Shown one piece after another: positions 26,820 to 35,662 of a stretch of 64,000 nt of DNA. The notes under the pieces are model-generated. The model did not search any database. It was not told the origin of the DNA and saw nothing but the letters and a program-made list of their open reading frames with translations. Each line of letters opens with the position of its first letter. The stretch's first letter is position 1. A program made the translations under genes and the position numbers. Source of the DNA: Flavobacteriales bacterium UBA2669 (GTDB lineage: Bacteria; Bacteroidota; Bacteroidia; Flavobacteriales_E; Vicingaceae); contig DEMN01000006.1 in assembly GCA_002359215.1 (NCBI GenBank), positions 310,001 through 374,000 on the forward strand, read 5' to 3'.

Positions 26820-27584
26820 ATGATAGTTTTTCCTAATGCAAAAATAAATCTAGGACTCAATATTATTGAAAAAAGACAAGATGGTTTTCATAATATAGAA
26901 AGTGTTTTTTATCCTATATTTCACCTTAAAGATATTCTAGAAATCATTCGTAATACTGATAGTAATGAAGTATTATTTTCTTCATCAGGAATAACGATCC
27001 CGGGAAATATCAATGAAAATTTGTGTGTTAAAGCTTACCAATTGCTAAAATCAGATTTTAATATTCCAGGTGTTAAAATTCATTTGCATAAAGTAATTCC
27101 TATAGGAGCTGGGTTGGGTGGTGGTTCGTCAGATGCAGCATTTACTTTAAAATTATTAAATGCTTTATTTACTTTGAATCTTTCTGAAGATAAATTAATC
27201 GCTTATGCTCAAAAATTAGGAAGCGATTGTGCTTTTTTTATCAGAAATAAATCTGTTTATGCCTATAATAAAGGAGATGAATTTAAAGATATTAATTTAA
27301 ATTTAGACAATTATAAAATTGATCTGGTATTTCCGAATATTCATGTATCAACAAAAGAAGCCTACGATGGAATTAAAATTAGAAAAAGAAATATGGATTT
27401 GAGAGAACAATTGAAATTACCTATTGACCATTGGAAAAACGTAATCAAAAATGATTTTGAAGCTTTTATATTTTCAAAATATAGAATAATAGAACAAACA
27501 AAATTAGCTTTATATAAACAAGGTGCTATTTATGCATCTATGACAGGTAGTGGATCTGCAGTTTACGGAATATTTAAGAAATAA
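26820..27584 (+). CDS. ispE: 4-(cytidine 5'-diphospho)-2-C-methyl-D-erythritol kinase IspE
   Basis: IspE phosphorylates CDP-methylerythritol in the non-mevalonate isoprenoid pathway. The 254-residue protein starts with VFPNAKINLGLNIIEKRQDG, in which the lysine and asparagine are the family's substrate-binding residues. It has the GHMP ATP-binding motif PIGAGLGGGSSDAA near residues 93-106, and C-terminal MTGSGSAVYGIF. It starts about 20 bases after the terminator and is followed by accA on the same strand. Confidence 0.95.
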   Translation: MIVFPNAKINLGLNIIEKRQDGFHNIESVFYPIFHLKDILEIIRNTDSNEVLFSSSGITIPGNINENLCVKAYQLLKSDFNIPGVKIHLHKVIPIGAGLGGGSSDAAFTLKLLNALFTLNLSEDKLIAYAQKLGSDCAFFIRNKSVYAYNKGDEFKDINLNLDNYKIDLVFPNIHVSTKEAYDGIKIRKRNMDLREQLKLPIDHWKNVIKNDFEAFIFSKYRIIEQTKLALYKQGAIYASMTGSGSAVYGIFKK

Positions 27585-27669
27585 TATCGATGAATAACGA
27601 ATCTACTTTAGTAAAGCAGATTGAAAAATATAAATTAGTAATTTTGGGTTTTAATTAAAAAAAAATAAT

Positions 27670-28629
27670 ATGCCGGTATATTTAGATTTTGAAGAGCCAA
27701 TACAAATTTTAGAAGAACAATTAGAGGAGCATTTAAAGCTTCAAGATGAAAAAGGTGTTGATACATCTAAAATTATTAAAGAAATTCAAAAGAAAATAAA
27801 AGATACTCGTAAAGAGTTATATTCTAACTTAACACCTTGGCAAAGAGTTCAAGTTTCCAGACATCCAGAAAGACCGTATACATTAGCTTATATAAAACAT
27901 ATAACAGATGGTAACTTTATTGAGTTGCATGGAGATAGAACTGTTAAGGATGATAAAGCGATGGTTGGTGGTTTTGGAATGATAGAAGGTCATTCTGTTA
28001 TGTTAATTGGTCAACAAAAAGGAATTAATACCAAAATGAGACAGTACAGAAACTTTGGTATGCCTAATCCAGAAGGTTATAGAAAGGCGTTAAGACTAAT
28101 GAAACTTGCAGAAAAATTTAATAAACCTGTAATTTGTTTTGTAGACACTCCCGGTGCTTTTCCGGGGCTTGAGGCAGAAGAAAGAGGTCAAGGAGAGGCT
28201 ATAGCAAGAAATTTGTTTGAAATGGCTCAATTGCAAGTGCCAATTATAGTAGTTATTATTGGAGAAGGAGCTTCGGGAGGAGCTTTAGGTATTGGAGTAG
28301 GAGATAAGGTATTTATGATGGAAAATACATGGTATTCTGTTATTTCTCCAGAATCTTGTTCTTCTATTTTATGGAGAAGCTGGGATTTTAAAGAACAGGC
28401 GGCAGCAGCGCTTAAGCTAACTTCTACTGATATGTTAGAAAATAAATTAGTTGATGGAATTATAAAAGAACCTGTTGGAGGAGCTCATGCAGCTCCAAAA
28501 GAGGCTTTTGACCTTGTTAAAAAAGAGATTCTTAAACACTTACCTAAGTTAGTGGAAATGGATAAGGATAAATTAGTAGAAAAAAGAATCAATAAGTTTT
28601 GCAGTATGGGAGTTGTTGTAGAAAAATAA
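27670..28629 (+). CDS. accA: Acetyl-CoA carboxylase carboxyltransferase subunit alpha
   Basis: AccA, with AccD, transfers the carboxyl group from carboxybiotin to acetyl-CoA to make malonyl-CoA for fatty-acid synthesis. The 319-residue protein matches the family length. Conserved stretches include ELHGDRTVKDDKAMVGG, FVDTPGAFPGLEAEERGQGE, IIGEGASGGALGIGVGD and VISPESCSSILW. An 85-base gap separates it from ispE, and a bidirectional terminator follows. The partner accD is not in the window. Confidence 0.97.
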   Translation: MPVYLDFEEPIQILEEQLEEHLKLQDEKGVDTSKIIKEIQKKIKDTRKELYSNLTPWQRVQVSRHPERPYTLAYIKHITDGNFIELHGDRTVKDDKAMVGGFGMIEGHSVMLIGQQKGINTKMRQYRNFGMPNPEGYRKALRLMKLAEKFNKPVICFVDTPGAFPGLEAEERGQGEAIARNLFEMAQLQVPIIVVIIGEGASGGALGIGVGDKVFMMENTWYSVISPESCSSILWRSWDFKEQAAAALKLTSTDMLENKLVDGIIKEPVGGAHAAPKEAFDLVKKEILKHLPKLVEMDKDKLVEKRINKFCSMGVVVEK

Positions 28630-28646
28630 GCTTGAGTTAATAATAT

Positions 28647-28685
28647 AAAAAAGCCTGAATCACATTTTGTGATTCAGGCTTTTTT
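28647..28685. terminator. Bidirectional hairpin terminator after accA
   Basis: An 18-base stem starts AAAAAAGCCTGAATCACA (28647-28664), with loop TTT, and pairs with 28668-28685 ending in T6. It lies between convergent genes, and the A and T runs on each side suit both strands. Confidence 0.9.
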
Positions 28686-28707
28686 AGTTTTTACTATTAG
28701 TTGTTTT

Positions 28708-31071
28708 TTATCTTAAAATAGTGATACTTCCTTTATGGAGTGTATTTGCAAAATCATTTAATTCTAATATAAAGAAATATGTTCCATCAGTATGATTGTC
28801 ACCATTCCAATCATTTTGATAATCTGTTTTTTCATAAATTTTCTTTCCCCAGCGATTAAAAATAACCAGTTTATTATCAGGGAAATATTGAAGATTTTTG
28901 AACACTAAGAAATCATTACTGCCATCTCCATTAGGTGTAAATATATTCGGAATAATAACTTCACAAGCTATGGCTTCAATTGTATATGTAGTTTGTTCCG
29001 TAATATTACATTGATCAGTAACGGATAGTGTTATAAATTGGGAGCCTGCATTTAAAGTAGAATAATCAATAGGGTTACCGTTTCCTGAAAAAGAAATTCC
29101 ATCACTCCAGTAGTAAGAATATGGAGGATATCCATCATTTACAATTGCTGTAAGAGGAGTTATCGAACCAATACAAATACTATCGTCACCTGAAATTGCA
29201 ATACTCATTGGTGTGTAAGGTGTAAAAGTAAAGTTTATAGTATCAATTACAGTAAAATTACAAACATCAGTAACGGTAACATAATAAGTGGTTGGAGATG
29301 TAACGTTTACATTTACAAGGCTATCATTACTAGAATTACTCCAAGCAAAAGTATATGGAGCAGTTCCATTAGTAACTATGGTATAAATATCAATTAAATG
29401 ATCGTTTCCTATACAATTCAAAACACTATCGCCTGAGTTGCCTGTAACTTGTAGAGGGGTATAGTTAACATTAACTGTGACAGTGTCATAGACCGAGGTA
29501 TTACATGCGTCTGTTATTTGTAATACATAAGTAGTAGTTTGATTTATAGCAGGAATAGTATAATTAGGAGTATTTACATTACCGGGAGTCCAATTAAAAG
29601 TATATCCAGGGCTACCTCCATTCACGGTACTAATTAAAGTAACACTTTGTCCAGGACAGGTTAGCGTAATGTCATTTCCGGCAGAAACTGTCATAGGTGT
29701 TGTAGCTATAGTAATTATAACAGTATCATAAGCGGTGGTCAGATTACAACTGTCAGTTACTATTACAATAAATGTGTCTGTTTGGTTAACGGGTGTAGTC
29801 AGGTTTTGAGAACCTCCTAAAGTATCACCATTCATATTTATCCATGTAAAATCATACGGAGCAAGTCCTCCAGAAGCAGATGAATTTATTGTGAGACCAC
29901 TTGTCGGACAATTTAGTGTGAGATCTGTGGTGGTAATGTTTATATCTGGAGCATCAACTATATATATTGTTCCCGTTGTTAAAACGGTATCGCCACAATT
30001 ATTAATAGTTTGAGCTGTAATAATAACATCTTCTGTTCCTTCATTTAATCCATCAGCAATAGGTATTATGGTAAAACAAATAGAGCTTTGCCCAGGTTGA
30101 AAATAAATAGTGTCAGGTAATATATTATAGTCAACACCATTTGTAGCGGTACCTGTCATAAATAAGGGTACTGTGTCTGATCCTGTTGTATCTATTCTTG
30201 TAAAACAGATATTTGCATCTGCACAGCCCTCAATAACAGTAGAGTCTCCTGTAGCAGTAACAATATTAATGTCAACACCTGTAGAAGTTAAACTACCACC
30301 TTCTAAGAATACGCCAGAGTCCCAAACTCCATCACCAGCATCTGCAATAGCGATTTTTAAATGATAAGTTTGTCCACAAACAACTTGAGATTGAGCTGTT
30401 AAAACAACTGTATGTCCATCATATTGAATGTATTGTGGGTTTGTGTTGTAAGGAGAGTTAGTTCCTGTACCATTTATAACGTAATAGGTTGAATTTGTTG
30501 TACTATTTACATTGTCAATAGTAACAGGAGTTGTTGAGTTTGGAATAAGAGCTAAATTTACTGCTGAGTTAGTATATGGACCTGCAATTCCAGGGCCACT
30601 TAGAAAGAAACCAAAAGCGTCATTTACTCCTGAGTTTACAAATTCTAAATATTCTTCAGAACCAAAAACGTAATTAAATTTTATACTGTCTCCAATAGGA
30701 ATAAAATCAAATTCTAATACAGCGGCATCAAAAGTTGTAATTCCAGCAATGGAAGTTAAATCAGGATCTCCATTACCAAACATATCTGTACCTGCACTAC
30801 CAGTATTATTGGGGCCAATAGCTGTGGTAACAGTACCAGATGCTAAAATTAAACCATCAGGTATTCCAATTAATGTGTTAGTAGCATCAAAGTCTCCAAT
30901 TTGAGTAGATGTACCTGTAAAAGTAACATTAGAAATAGTAACACCTGCTCCAACCAATACATTCTGAACATATTGTGTAGGAGTCATCGTTCCTGTATTT
31001 ACAACTAATTGAGCATTAATATTTATTGCTGTGAAATATAAAAGTATACTAAATAATAATTTTTTTATCAT
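28708..31071 (-). CDS. Choice-of-anchor L domain protein with T9SS type B (CHU_C) tail
   Basis: The 787-residue protein has a signal peptide (about 1-20, ending NINAQ). A choice-of-anchor L domain (about 25-260) is recognised from DFDATNTLIGIPDGLILASG and FNYVFGSEEYLEFVNSG. A Calx-beta-like segment is next (about 275-370), then four tandem PKD/SprB-like repeats of about 85 residues with paired cysteines (about 375-700). The last 85 residues form a gliding-associated C-terminal domain: IPNIFTPNGDGSNDFLVF and LVIFNRWGKKIYEK. This points to a large type IX-secreted adhesin on the cell surface. Confidence 0.9.
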   Translation of the reverse strand: MIKKLLFSILLYFTAININAQLVVNTGTMTPTQYVQNVLVGAGVTISNVTFTGTSTQIGDFDATNTLIGIPDGLILASGTVTTAIGPNNTGSAGTDMFGNGDPDLTSIAGITTFDAAVLEFDFIPIGDSIKFNYVFGSEEYLEFVNSGVNDAFGFFLSGPGIAGPYTNSAVNLALIPNSTTPVTIDNVNSTTNSTYYVINGTGTNSPYNTNPQYIQYDGHTVVLTAQSQVVCGQTYHLKIAIADAGDGVWDSGVFLEGGSLTSTGVDINIVTATGDSTVIEGCADANICFTRIDTTGSDTVPLFMTGTATNGVDYNILPDTIYFQPGQSSICFTIIPIADGLNEGTEDVIITAQTINNCGDTVLTTGTIYIVDAPDINITTTDLTLNCPTSGLTINSSASGGLAPYDFTWINMNGDTLGGSQNLTTPVNQTDTFIVIVTDSCNLTTAYDTVIITIATTPMTVSAGNDITLTCPGQSVTLISTVNGGSPGYTFNWTPGNVNTPNYTIPAINQTTTYVLQITDACNTSVYDTVTVNVNYTPLQVTGNSGDSVLNCIGNDHLIDIYTIVTNGTAPYTFAWSNSSNDSLVNVNVTSPTTYYVTVTDVCNFTVIDTINFTFTPYTPMSIAISGDDSICIGSITPLTAIVNDGYPPYSYYWSDGISFSGNGNPIDYSTLNAGSQFITLSVTDQCNITEQTTYTIEAIACEVIIPNIFTPNGDGSNDFLVFKNLQYFPDNKLVIFNRWGKKIYEKTDYQNDWNGDNHTDGTYFFILELNDFANTLHKGSITILR

Positions 31072-31135
31072 GATAATTAAATTGACTAAATACTAAGTTA
31101 GTAGACTCTAAAATTAGTTATTTAGTTGCAAATCA

Positions 31136-32821
31136 TCAAGATTTTACGAGCTTTTTATATTTAAATCGTTGAGGTTCATTTCCTAGACGTTTTCTTCTAT
31201 TTTCTTCATAATCAGAATAAGAACCTTCAAAGAAATATACTTGGGCATTTCCTTCAAATGCTAAAATATGTGTACAAACTCTATCTAAAAACCATCTGTC
31301 GTGAGAAATAATTACTGCTGAACCTCCAAAGTTTTCTATACCTTCCTCTAAGGCTCTTATGGCATTTACATCTAAATCATTCGTAGGCTCATCTAACAAT
31401 AAAACGTTTGCTTCTTCTTTAATTGCCATAGCTAAGTGAAGTCTGTTTCTTTCTCCTCCTGAAAGGTTGCCAACTTTTTTGTTTTGGTCGGAACCGGCAA
31501 AATTGAAGCGAGATAAATATGCTCTAGAGTTGATTGTTTTTCCACCAAATTCCATCATTTCTGTTCCTCCAGAAAATACTTCAAATATGGTTTTGTCGTC
31601 TAACAAATCTTTGTGAGATTGGTCAACATAACCGATTTTCACAGTTTCTCCAACTTTAAATTCTCCTGTATCAGGCTGCTCTTCTCCCATTATTAACCTA
31701 AATAGGGTTGTTTTACCTGCTCCATTCGGACCAATAATTCCAACAATACTTGCAGGAGGTAATTTAAAAGAAAGGTTTTCGTATAAAATATTATCACCAA
31801 AAGATTTTGAGATATTAATAGCTTCAATAACTTCATTTCCTAAACGTGGTCCGTTAGGAATAAAAAGTTCTAGTTTAGCTTCTTTTTCTGAAGTTCCTTC
31901 ACTTAATAATTTATCATAGTTACTTAATCTGGCTTTTGATTTTGTTTGTCTTCCTTTTGCGTTCATTCTTGTCCATTCCAACTCACGTTCAAGAGTTTTT
32001 CTTCTTTTACTTTCGGTTTTTTCTTCTTGAGCTAATCTGTTAGATTTTTGTTCTAACCAAGAAGAATAATTTCCTTTCCAAGGAATACCATGACCTCTGT
32101 CTAATTCTAATATCCAACCGGCAACATTATCTAAGAAATATCTATCGTGGGTAATGGCTATAACCGTTCCCGGATACTGTTGTAAATGTTGTTCTAACCA
32201 ATATACACTTTCTGTATCCAAGTGGTTGGTAGGCTCATCTAATAATAATACATCGGGTTGTTTAAGTAGTAACCTGCAAAGAGCAACTCTTCTTTTTTCA
32301 CCTCCCGAAAGATTAGCTATTGAAGCATCTTCGGGTGGGCAGTTTAATGCATCCATTGCTCTAGCAAGTTTAGTATCAAGTTCCCAAGCATTAAGGGCAT
32401 CAATTTTATCCTGAAGTTCTGCTTGTCTTTTCATTGCAGCGTCCATCTTTTCAGGGTTTTCATATATTTCTGGATCGCCAAAGCTATTGTTTACCAATTC
32501 ATATTCATTAAGCACATCTATTGTTTCTTGAGCTCCTTCTTGAACTATCTCTTTTACTGTTTTTGTTTCATCTAATTGAGGCTCTTGCTCTAAATACCCA
32601 ACCGTATAACCCGGAGAAAATGTAACATCTCCTTGATAAGATTTTTCTACTCCTGCAATTATTTTCATTACAGTAGATTTTCCTGAACCATTAAGACCTA
32701 TAATGCCTATTTTAGCTCCATAAAAAAAAGACAAATAAATATCTTTTAATATAACTTTTCCGTTTGGCAATGTCTTTCCGACTTTGTTCATCGAAAAGAT
32801 TACTTTTTTATCATCACTCAT
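31136..32821 (-). CDS. ettA: Energy-dependent translational throttle protein EttA (ABC-F)
   Basis: EttA binds the ribosomal E site and controls entry into elongation according to the ATP/ADP ratio. The 561-residue protein has two nucleotide-binding domains. The first has GLNGSGKSTVMK, LSGGEKRRVALCRLL and LLLDEPTNHLD; the second has GPNGAGKTTLFR, LSGGERNRLHLAMAI and LLLDEPTNDLD. The basic linker near 240-320 (RRKTLERELEWTRMNAKGRQ) and the length match EttA rather than other ABC-F members. There is no membrane domain. It is a single gene with a short upstream region of its own. Confidence 0.93.
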   Translation of the reverse strand: MSDDKKVIFSMNKVGKTLPNGKVILKDIYLSFFYGAKIGIIGLNGSGKSTVMKIIAGVEKSYQGDVTFSPGYTVGYLEQEPQLDETKTVKEIVQEGAQETIDVLNEYELVNNSFGDPEIYENPEKMDAAMKRQAELQDKIDALNAWELDTKLARAMDALNCPPEDASIANLSGGEKRRVALCRLLLKQPDVLLLDEPTNHLDTESVYWLEQHLQQYPGTVIAITHDRYFLDNVAGWILELDRGHGIPWKGNYSSWLEQKSNRLAQEEKTESKRRKTLERELEWTRMNAKGRQTKSKARLSNYDKLLSEGTSEKEAKLELFIPNGPRLGNEVIEAINISKSFGDNILYENLSFKLPPASIVGIIGPNGAGKTTLFRLIMGEEQPDTGEFKVGETVKIGYVDQSHKDLLDDKTIFEVFSGGTEMMEFGGKTINSRAYLSRFNFAGSDQNKKVGNLSGGERNRLHLAMAIKEEANVLLLDEPTNDLDVNAIRALEEGIENFGGSAVIISHDRWFLDRVCTHILAFEGNAQVYFFEGSYSDYEENRRKRLGNEPQRFKYKKLVKS

Positions 32822-32885
32822 AATTTATAAATATTTTTTTGCAAATATCATTATTTTGCGTCAATGATATTCAAATTTAGCGTAC

Positions 32886-33077
32886 TTACTTTTTTTTCAC
32901 ATCAAAGGCGTTTAGCCCTTTTTTTCCTTCTCTTAACTCAAATGTAACAGTATCATTATCAACAATTTTTTCAAGTAGCCCTTTCTCATGAACAAAATAT
33001 TCCTTGCCCGTTTCATTGTCTTTTATAAAGCCAAAGCCTTTAAGCTGATTAAAAAATTTTACAGTACCAGTTTTCAT
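32886..33077 (-). CDS. Cold-shock domain protein (CspA family)
   Basis: The 63-residue protein is a single OB-fold cold-shock domain: MKTGTVKFFNQLKGFGFI at the start contains the RNP1-type motif KGFGFI, and EYFVHEKGL is the RNP2-like motif. Such proteins bind single-stranded nucleic acid and act as RNA chaperones. It is encoded by itself. Upstream on the opposite strand is the Crp/Fnr regulator. Confidence 0.92.
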   Translation of the reverse strand: MKTGTVKFFNQLKGFGFIKDNETGKEYFVHEKGLLEKIVDNDTVTFELREGKKGLNAFDVKKK

Positions 33078-33233
33078 AGGTTAGAAATGGTTTGGTTAAT
33101 AGAATTATTGACTAAGGTAGTAAAAATGTTAGAAGTAATAATAGTATTGTTAATTAAATATTTTTTTATTGAATTAGAAATAGTTATAAAATATTCTTTA
33201 AGAATAAACATGATATTCATTAGCTAATTTTTT

Positions 33234-33241
33234 TATCTTTG
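33234..33241 (+). promoter_or_regulatory. Probable -7 box of the Crp/Fnr gene
   Basis: TATCTTTG matches TAnnTTTG and lies 26 bases before the ATG at 33267. No clear -33 TTG is seen at the right spacing. Confidence 0.4.
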
Positions 33242-33266
33242 TAGAAATTTTAGTATATTTTTTTAA

Positions 33267-33977
33267 ATGAAGAATCAAAAAGAGTTTCCTAAATGCCAAA
33301 CTTGTGGAACAAAGCATTTGTCTGTTTTTTGTACATTGAATAAAGAACAGGTTGATGAGATTGACAGTAGTAAAGGGTGTAATTTTTATAATAAAGGACA
33401 AGTAGTTTTTCATGAAGGCAATAGAACAAATGGTATCTACTGTATTAACAAAGGAAAAGTAAAACTTTTCCAGATAGGTGCTGAAGGAAAAGAACAAATA
33501 ATTCGTTTTGCTAAGCCGGGAGATGTTGTTGGTTATAGAGCTTTACTAAGCGAAGAACCATTGTCTGCTTCTGCTACGGCAATAGAAGATGATACTACGA
33601 TATGTTTTATACCTAGAGACCAGATTTTTTCTATGATAACTCAAAATCCAAATTTTAACTTTAAGTTGTTAAAAATGTTGAGTCATGAGTTAGGAGAAGC
33701 TGCAAAAATAATTACTGATTTAGCTCAAAAACCAGTGAAAGAAAGGCTTGCAGAAACGCTTTTAATTCTTAAAGATACTTTTGATATGGATGAAGAAAAA
33801 AATATTCAGGTAAAATTATCAAGAGAAGAATTAGCAAATATTGTTGGTACCGCAACGGAATCGGTTATCAGATTACTTTCAGAATTTAAAAAAGATAAGC
33901 TTATTGCTGTTGAAGGCAGAAATATTAAGCTACTTAACATTCCTGGTTTAACAAGAGTAGCAAATGTTTTTGAATAA
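33267..33977 (+). CDS. Crp/Fnr family transcriptional regulator
   Basis: The 236-residue protein has a cyclic-nucleotide-binding (cupin) sensor domain (about 40-150; GQVVFHEGNRTNGIYCINKG) and a C-terminal winged helix with LSREELANIVGTATESVIRLLSEF near 180-205. The N-terminus has cysteines at 10, 13, 22 and 38 (C-x2-C-x8-C-x15-C), resembling the iron-sulfur region of FNR-like sensors, although spacing differs from E. coli FNR. It may sense oxygen, NO or redox state. A glutamate plus arginine in ATESVIR is typical of FNR recognition helices. Its targets are not evident here. Confidence 0.88.
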   Translation: MKNQKEFPKCQTCGTKHLSVFCTLNKEQVDEIDSSKGCNFYNKGQVVFHEGNRTNGIYCINKGKVKLFQIGAEGKEQIIRFAKPGDVVGYRALLSEEPLSASATAIEDDTTICFIPRDQIFSMITQNPNFNFKLLKMLSHELGEAAKIITDLAQKPVKERLAETLLILKDTFDMDEEKNIQVKLSREELANIVGTATESVIRLLSEFKKDKLIAVEGRNIKLLNIPGLTRVANVFE

Positions 33978-33982
33978 TATTT

Positions 33983-34261
33983 CTAAAGAGAAATTATTCC
34001 TTCAATTTTTTCTGCTCTTTTATATACCGCTATAATTTCATCGGGGTTTATCATCATTTCTTTAGCAGTAATGCTAATAAACTTGTTTGTTTTGGATTGT
34101 CGGGTAAGCACTTCGGCTTCTTTGCCAAATAATGCTTCTACCAAAGCTAATTTATGATTATCAGCAGGTATTATAAATTTAAACATGTAAACACTAGGCC
34201 AGTTAAATTGATCTTCTAATTTACTTTTCAGGTTATTATAAAATGTTTCTTTTTCGTCCAT
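33983..34261 (-). CDS. DUF493 family protein (YbeD-like)
   Basis: The 92-residue protein has the alpha/beta fold region expected in DUF493: FNWPSVYMFKFIIPADNHKL near the start and TRQSKTNKFISITAKEMMINPDE in the middle. E. coli YbeD is an ACT-like protein linked to lipoate metabolism by gene context. No active-site motif is visible. It lies 5 bases from the convergent Crp/Fnr gene and follows the TolC-like gene by 52 bases. Confidence 0.78.
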   Translation of the reverse strand: MDEKETFYNNLKSKLEDQFNWPSVYMFKFIIPADNHKLALVEALFGKEAEVLTRQSKTNKFISITAKEMMINPDEIIAVYKRAEKIEGIISL

Positions 34262-34313
34262 TTGTATTTTTTAGAAAAACAAAGTTACCAAAAACTACCT
34301 AACTTGAGTTTGA

Positions 34314-35657
34314 CTATTCTGTTACAAAAGGAACTCCGTAATAAAATTCTAATACCTTTAGTTTAAAAGTATAATCATATTTAGATCTCAATAATTGAGA
34401 TTCAGCAGTAAACAATCTGTTTTTGGTTTGGTTAAAATCAAAAGCATTCATATTGCCAACCTGAAATCTTTCTTGAGCATATTTAAAAGCTTCATTTTGT
34501 GCTTCAACAGATTTTTTAGAAGCTTCAAACGACTTTGAAGCTGATTTGGCATCTGTATAAGCTATTTGTACAGACTCTCTCAATCGTAGCTTTTCACTTT
34601 CCAAATTGTTTTTTGCTCTTTCCATATTAATTTCTGCTCGAGTTACAGATGTTTTAAATTGAAATCTGTTAAATATGGGGATGTTTAAAGATAAACCTAA
34701 AAAATGCCCAAGATTATTGTCTAATTGTTCGTTATGTGGGAAAAAATCTACATATCCTTGTCTATGCTGATAGACAGTGCTTAAACTATAGTTAAACGAA
34801 AGTGATGGTAAATAATTTGCTTTTGAAATTTTCACACCTTTTTCGGCACTTTCAATGGTAAGTTCGGCAGCTTTTATTTCAGGAAAAGAAATGGCAGCTT
34901 TTTCATAAATTACTGTTGATTCATTTGCAATGATACTGTTGTTAGGATCTTTTAATTCAATTTCTTCAATTGCTATTGTTCCTTCAGGAAGTTGTAACAA
35001 TTGAGCCAATCTTAGTGTAGCCATATCAAAATTATTCTGAGCATCAATTAACGTTTGTTCATCACTACCTAAAGTTGCTTTAATATTTAATAAATCTCCT
35101 TTGGGAGCTAAACCAGCATCAACTAAGTTGGTAATTCTTTCAACTTCTTTTATGCTAATATCAACTTGAAATTGGGCGATTTTAATCTGTTCTTTGGCAA
35201 ACAATACTTGTAAATAAGCATTTACAACATTCAAGGAAATGTCGTTTTTCATTTTTGTAATATTTGCTTCTTGTACAGCAACATTTATTTGAGCTTGGTT
35301 TAACGTATGAATGTTGGAAAATCCATCGAATAACACCAAATTAGAATTTAAGCTGTAATTATTTGATCTGTAATCTGCAGAAACCCTAGAACCTGTTGCG
35401 TCAATAGAAGAACCAAAGTTAAAAGATTGAGATGCAGAGGCATTTAGGTTAGGTAAAAAATTTCCTTGTGCATTTTTTACATCTTGGTATTGATTGAGTT
35501 TATCTAATTCTGACTGTTTAATAGAAATATTGTTTTCTAAAGCATAATCAACACATTCTTTTAGCGTCCACACTTTATTTTCTGCTGTATTTTGAGCAAA
35601 TAATCCAGACTGAACAGCAATGAAAACAGAAGCTATAAATATTTTTTTGAATCGCAT
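34314..35657 (-). CDS. TolC family outer-membrane efflux protein
   Basis: TolC-type trimers form the outer-membrane channel for tripartite efflux. The 447-residue protein has a signal peptide (about 1-21, SGLFAQ). It then shows two rounds of helical-hairpin repeats with the pattern WTLKECVDYALENNISIKQS near 30-50 and NAYLQVLFAKEQI, and a second copy with YTDAKSAS. It follows the membrane-fusion gene by 5 bases, and both follow two permeases and an ATPase, so the set is complete. Confidence 0.92.
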   Translation of the reverse strand: MRFKKIFIASVFIAVQSGLFAQNTAENKVWTLKECVDYALENNISIKQSELDKLNQYQDVKNAQGNFLPNLNASASQSFNFGSSIDATGSRVSADYRSNNYSLNSNLVLFDGFSNIHTLNQAQINVAVQEANITKMKNDISLNVVNAYLQVLFAKEQIKIAQFQVDISIKEVERITNLVDAGLAPKGDLLNIKATLGSDEQTLIDAQNNFDMATLRLAQLLQLPEGTIAIEEIELKDPNNSIIANESTVIYEKAAISFPEIKAAELTIESAEKGVKISKANYLPSLSFNYSLSTVYQHRQGYVDFFPHNEQLDNNLGHFLGLSLNIPIFNRFQFKTSVTRAEINMERAKNNLESEKLRLRESVQIAYTDAKSASKSFEASKKSVEAQNEAFKYAQERFQVGNMNAFDFNQTKNRLFTAESQLLRSKYDYTFKLKVLEFYYGVPFVTE

Positions 35658-35662
35658 AATTA

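Noticed and set aside
33198..33497. Minus-strand frame opposite the Crp/Fnr gene
   Set aside because: It is an antisense shadow of a clear gene, rich in F, K and I, with no recognisable motif.
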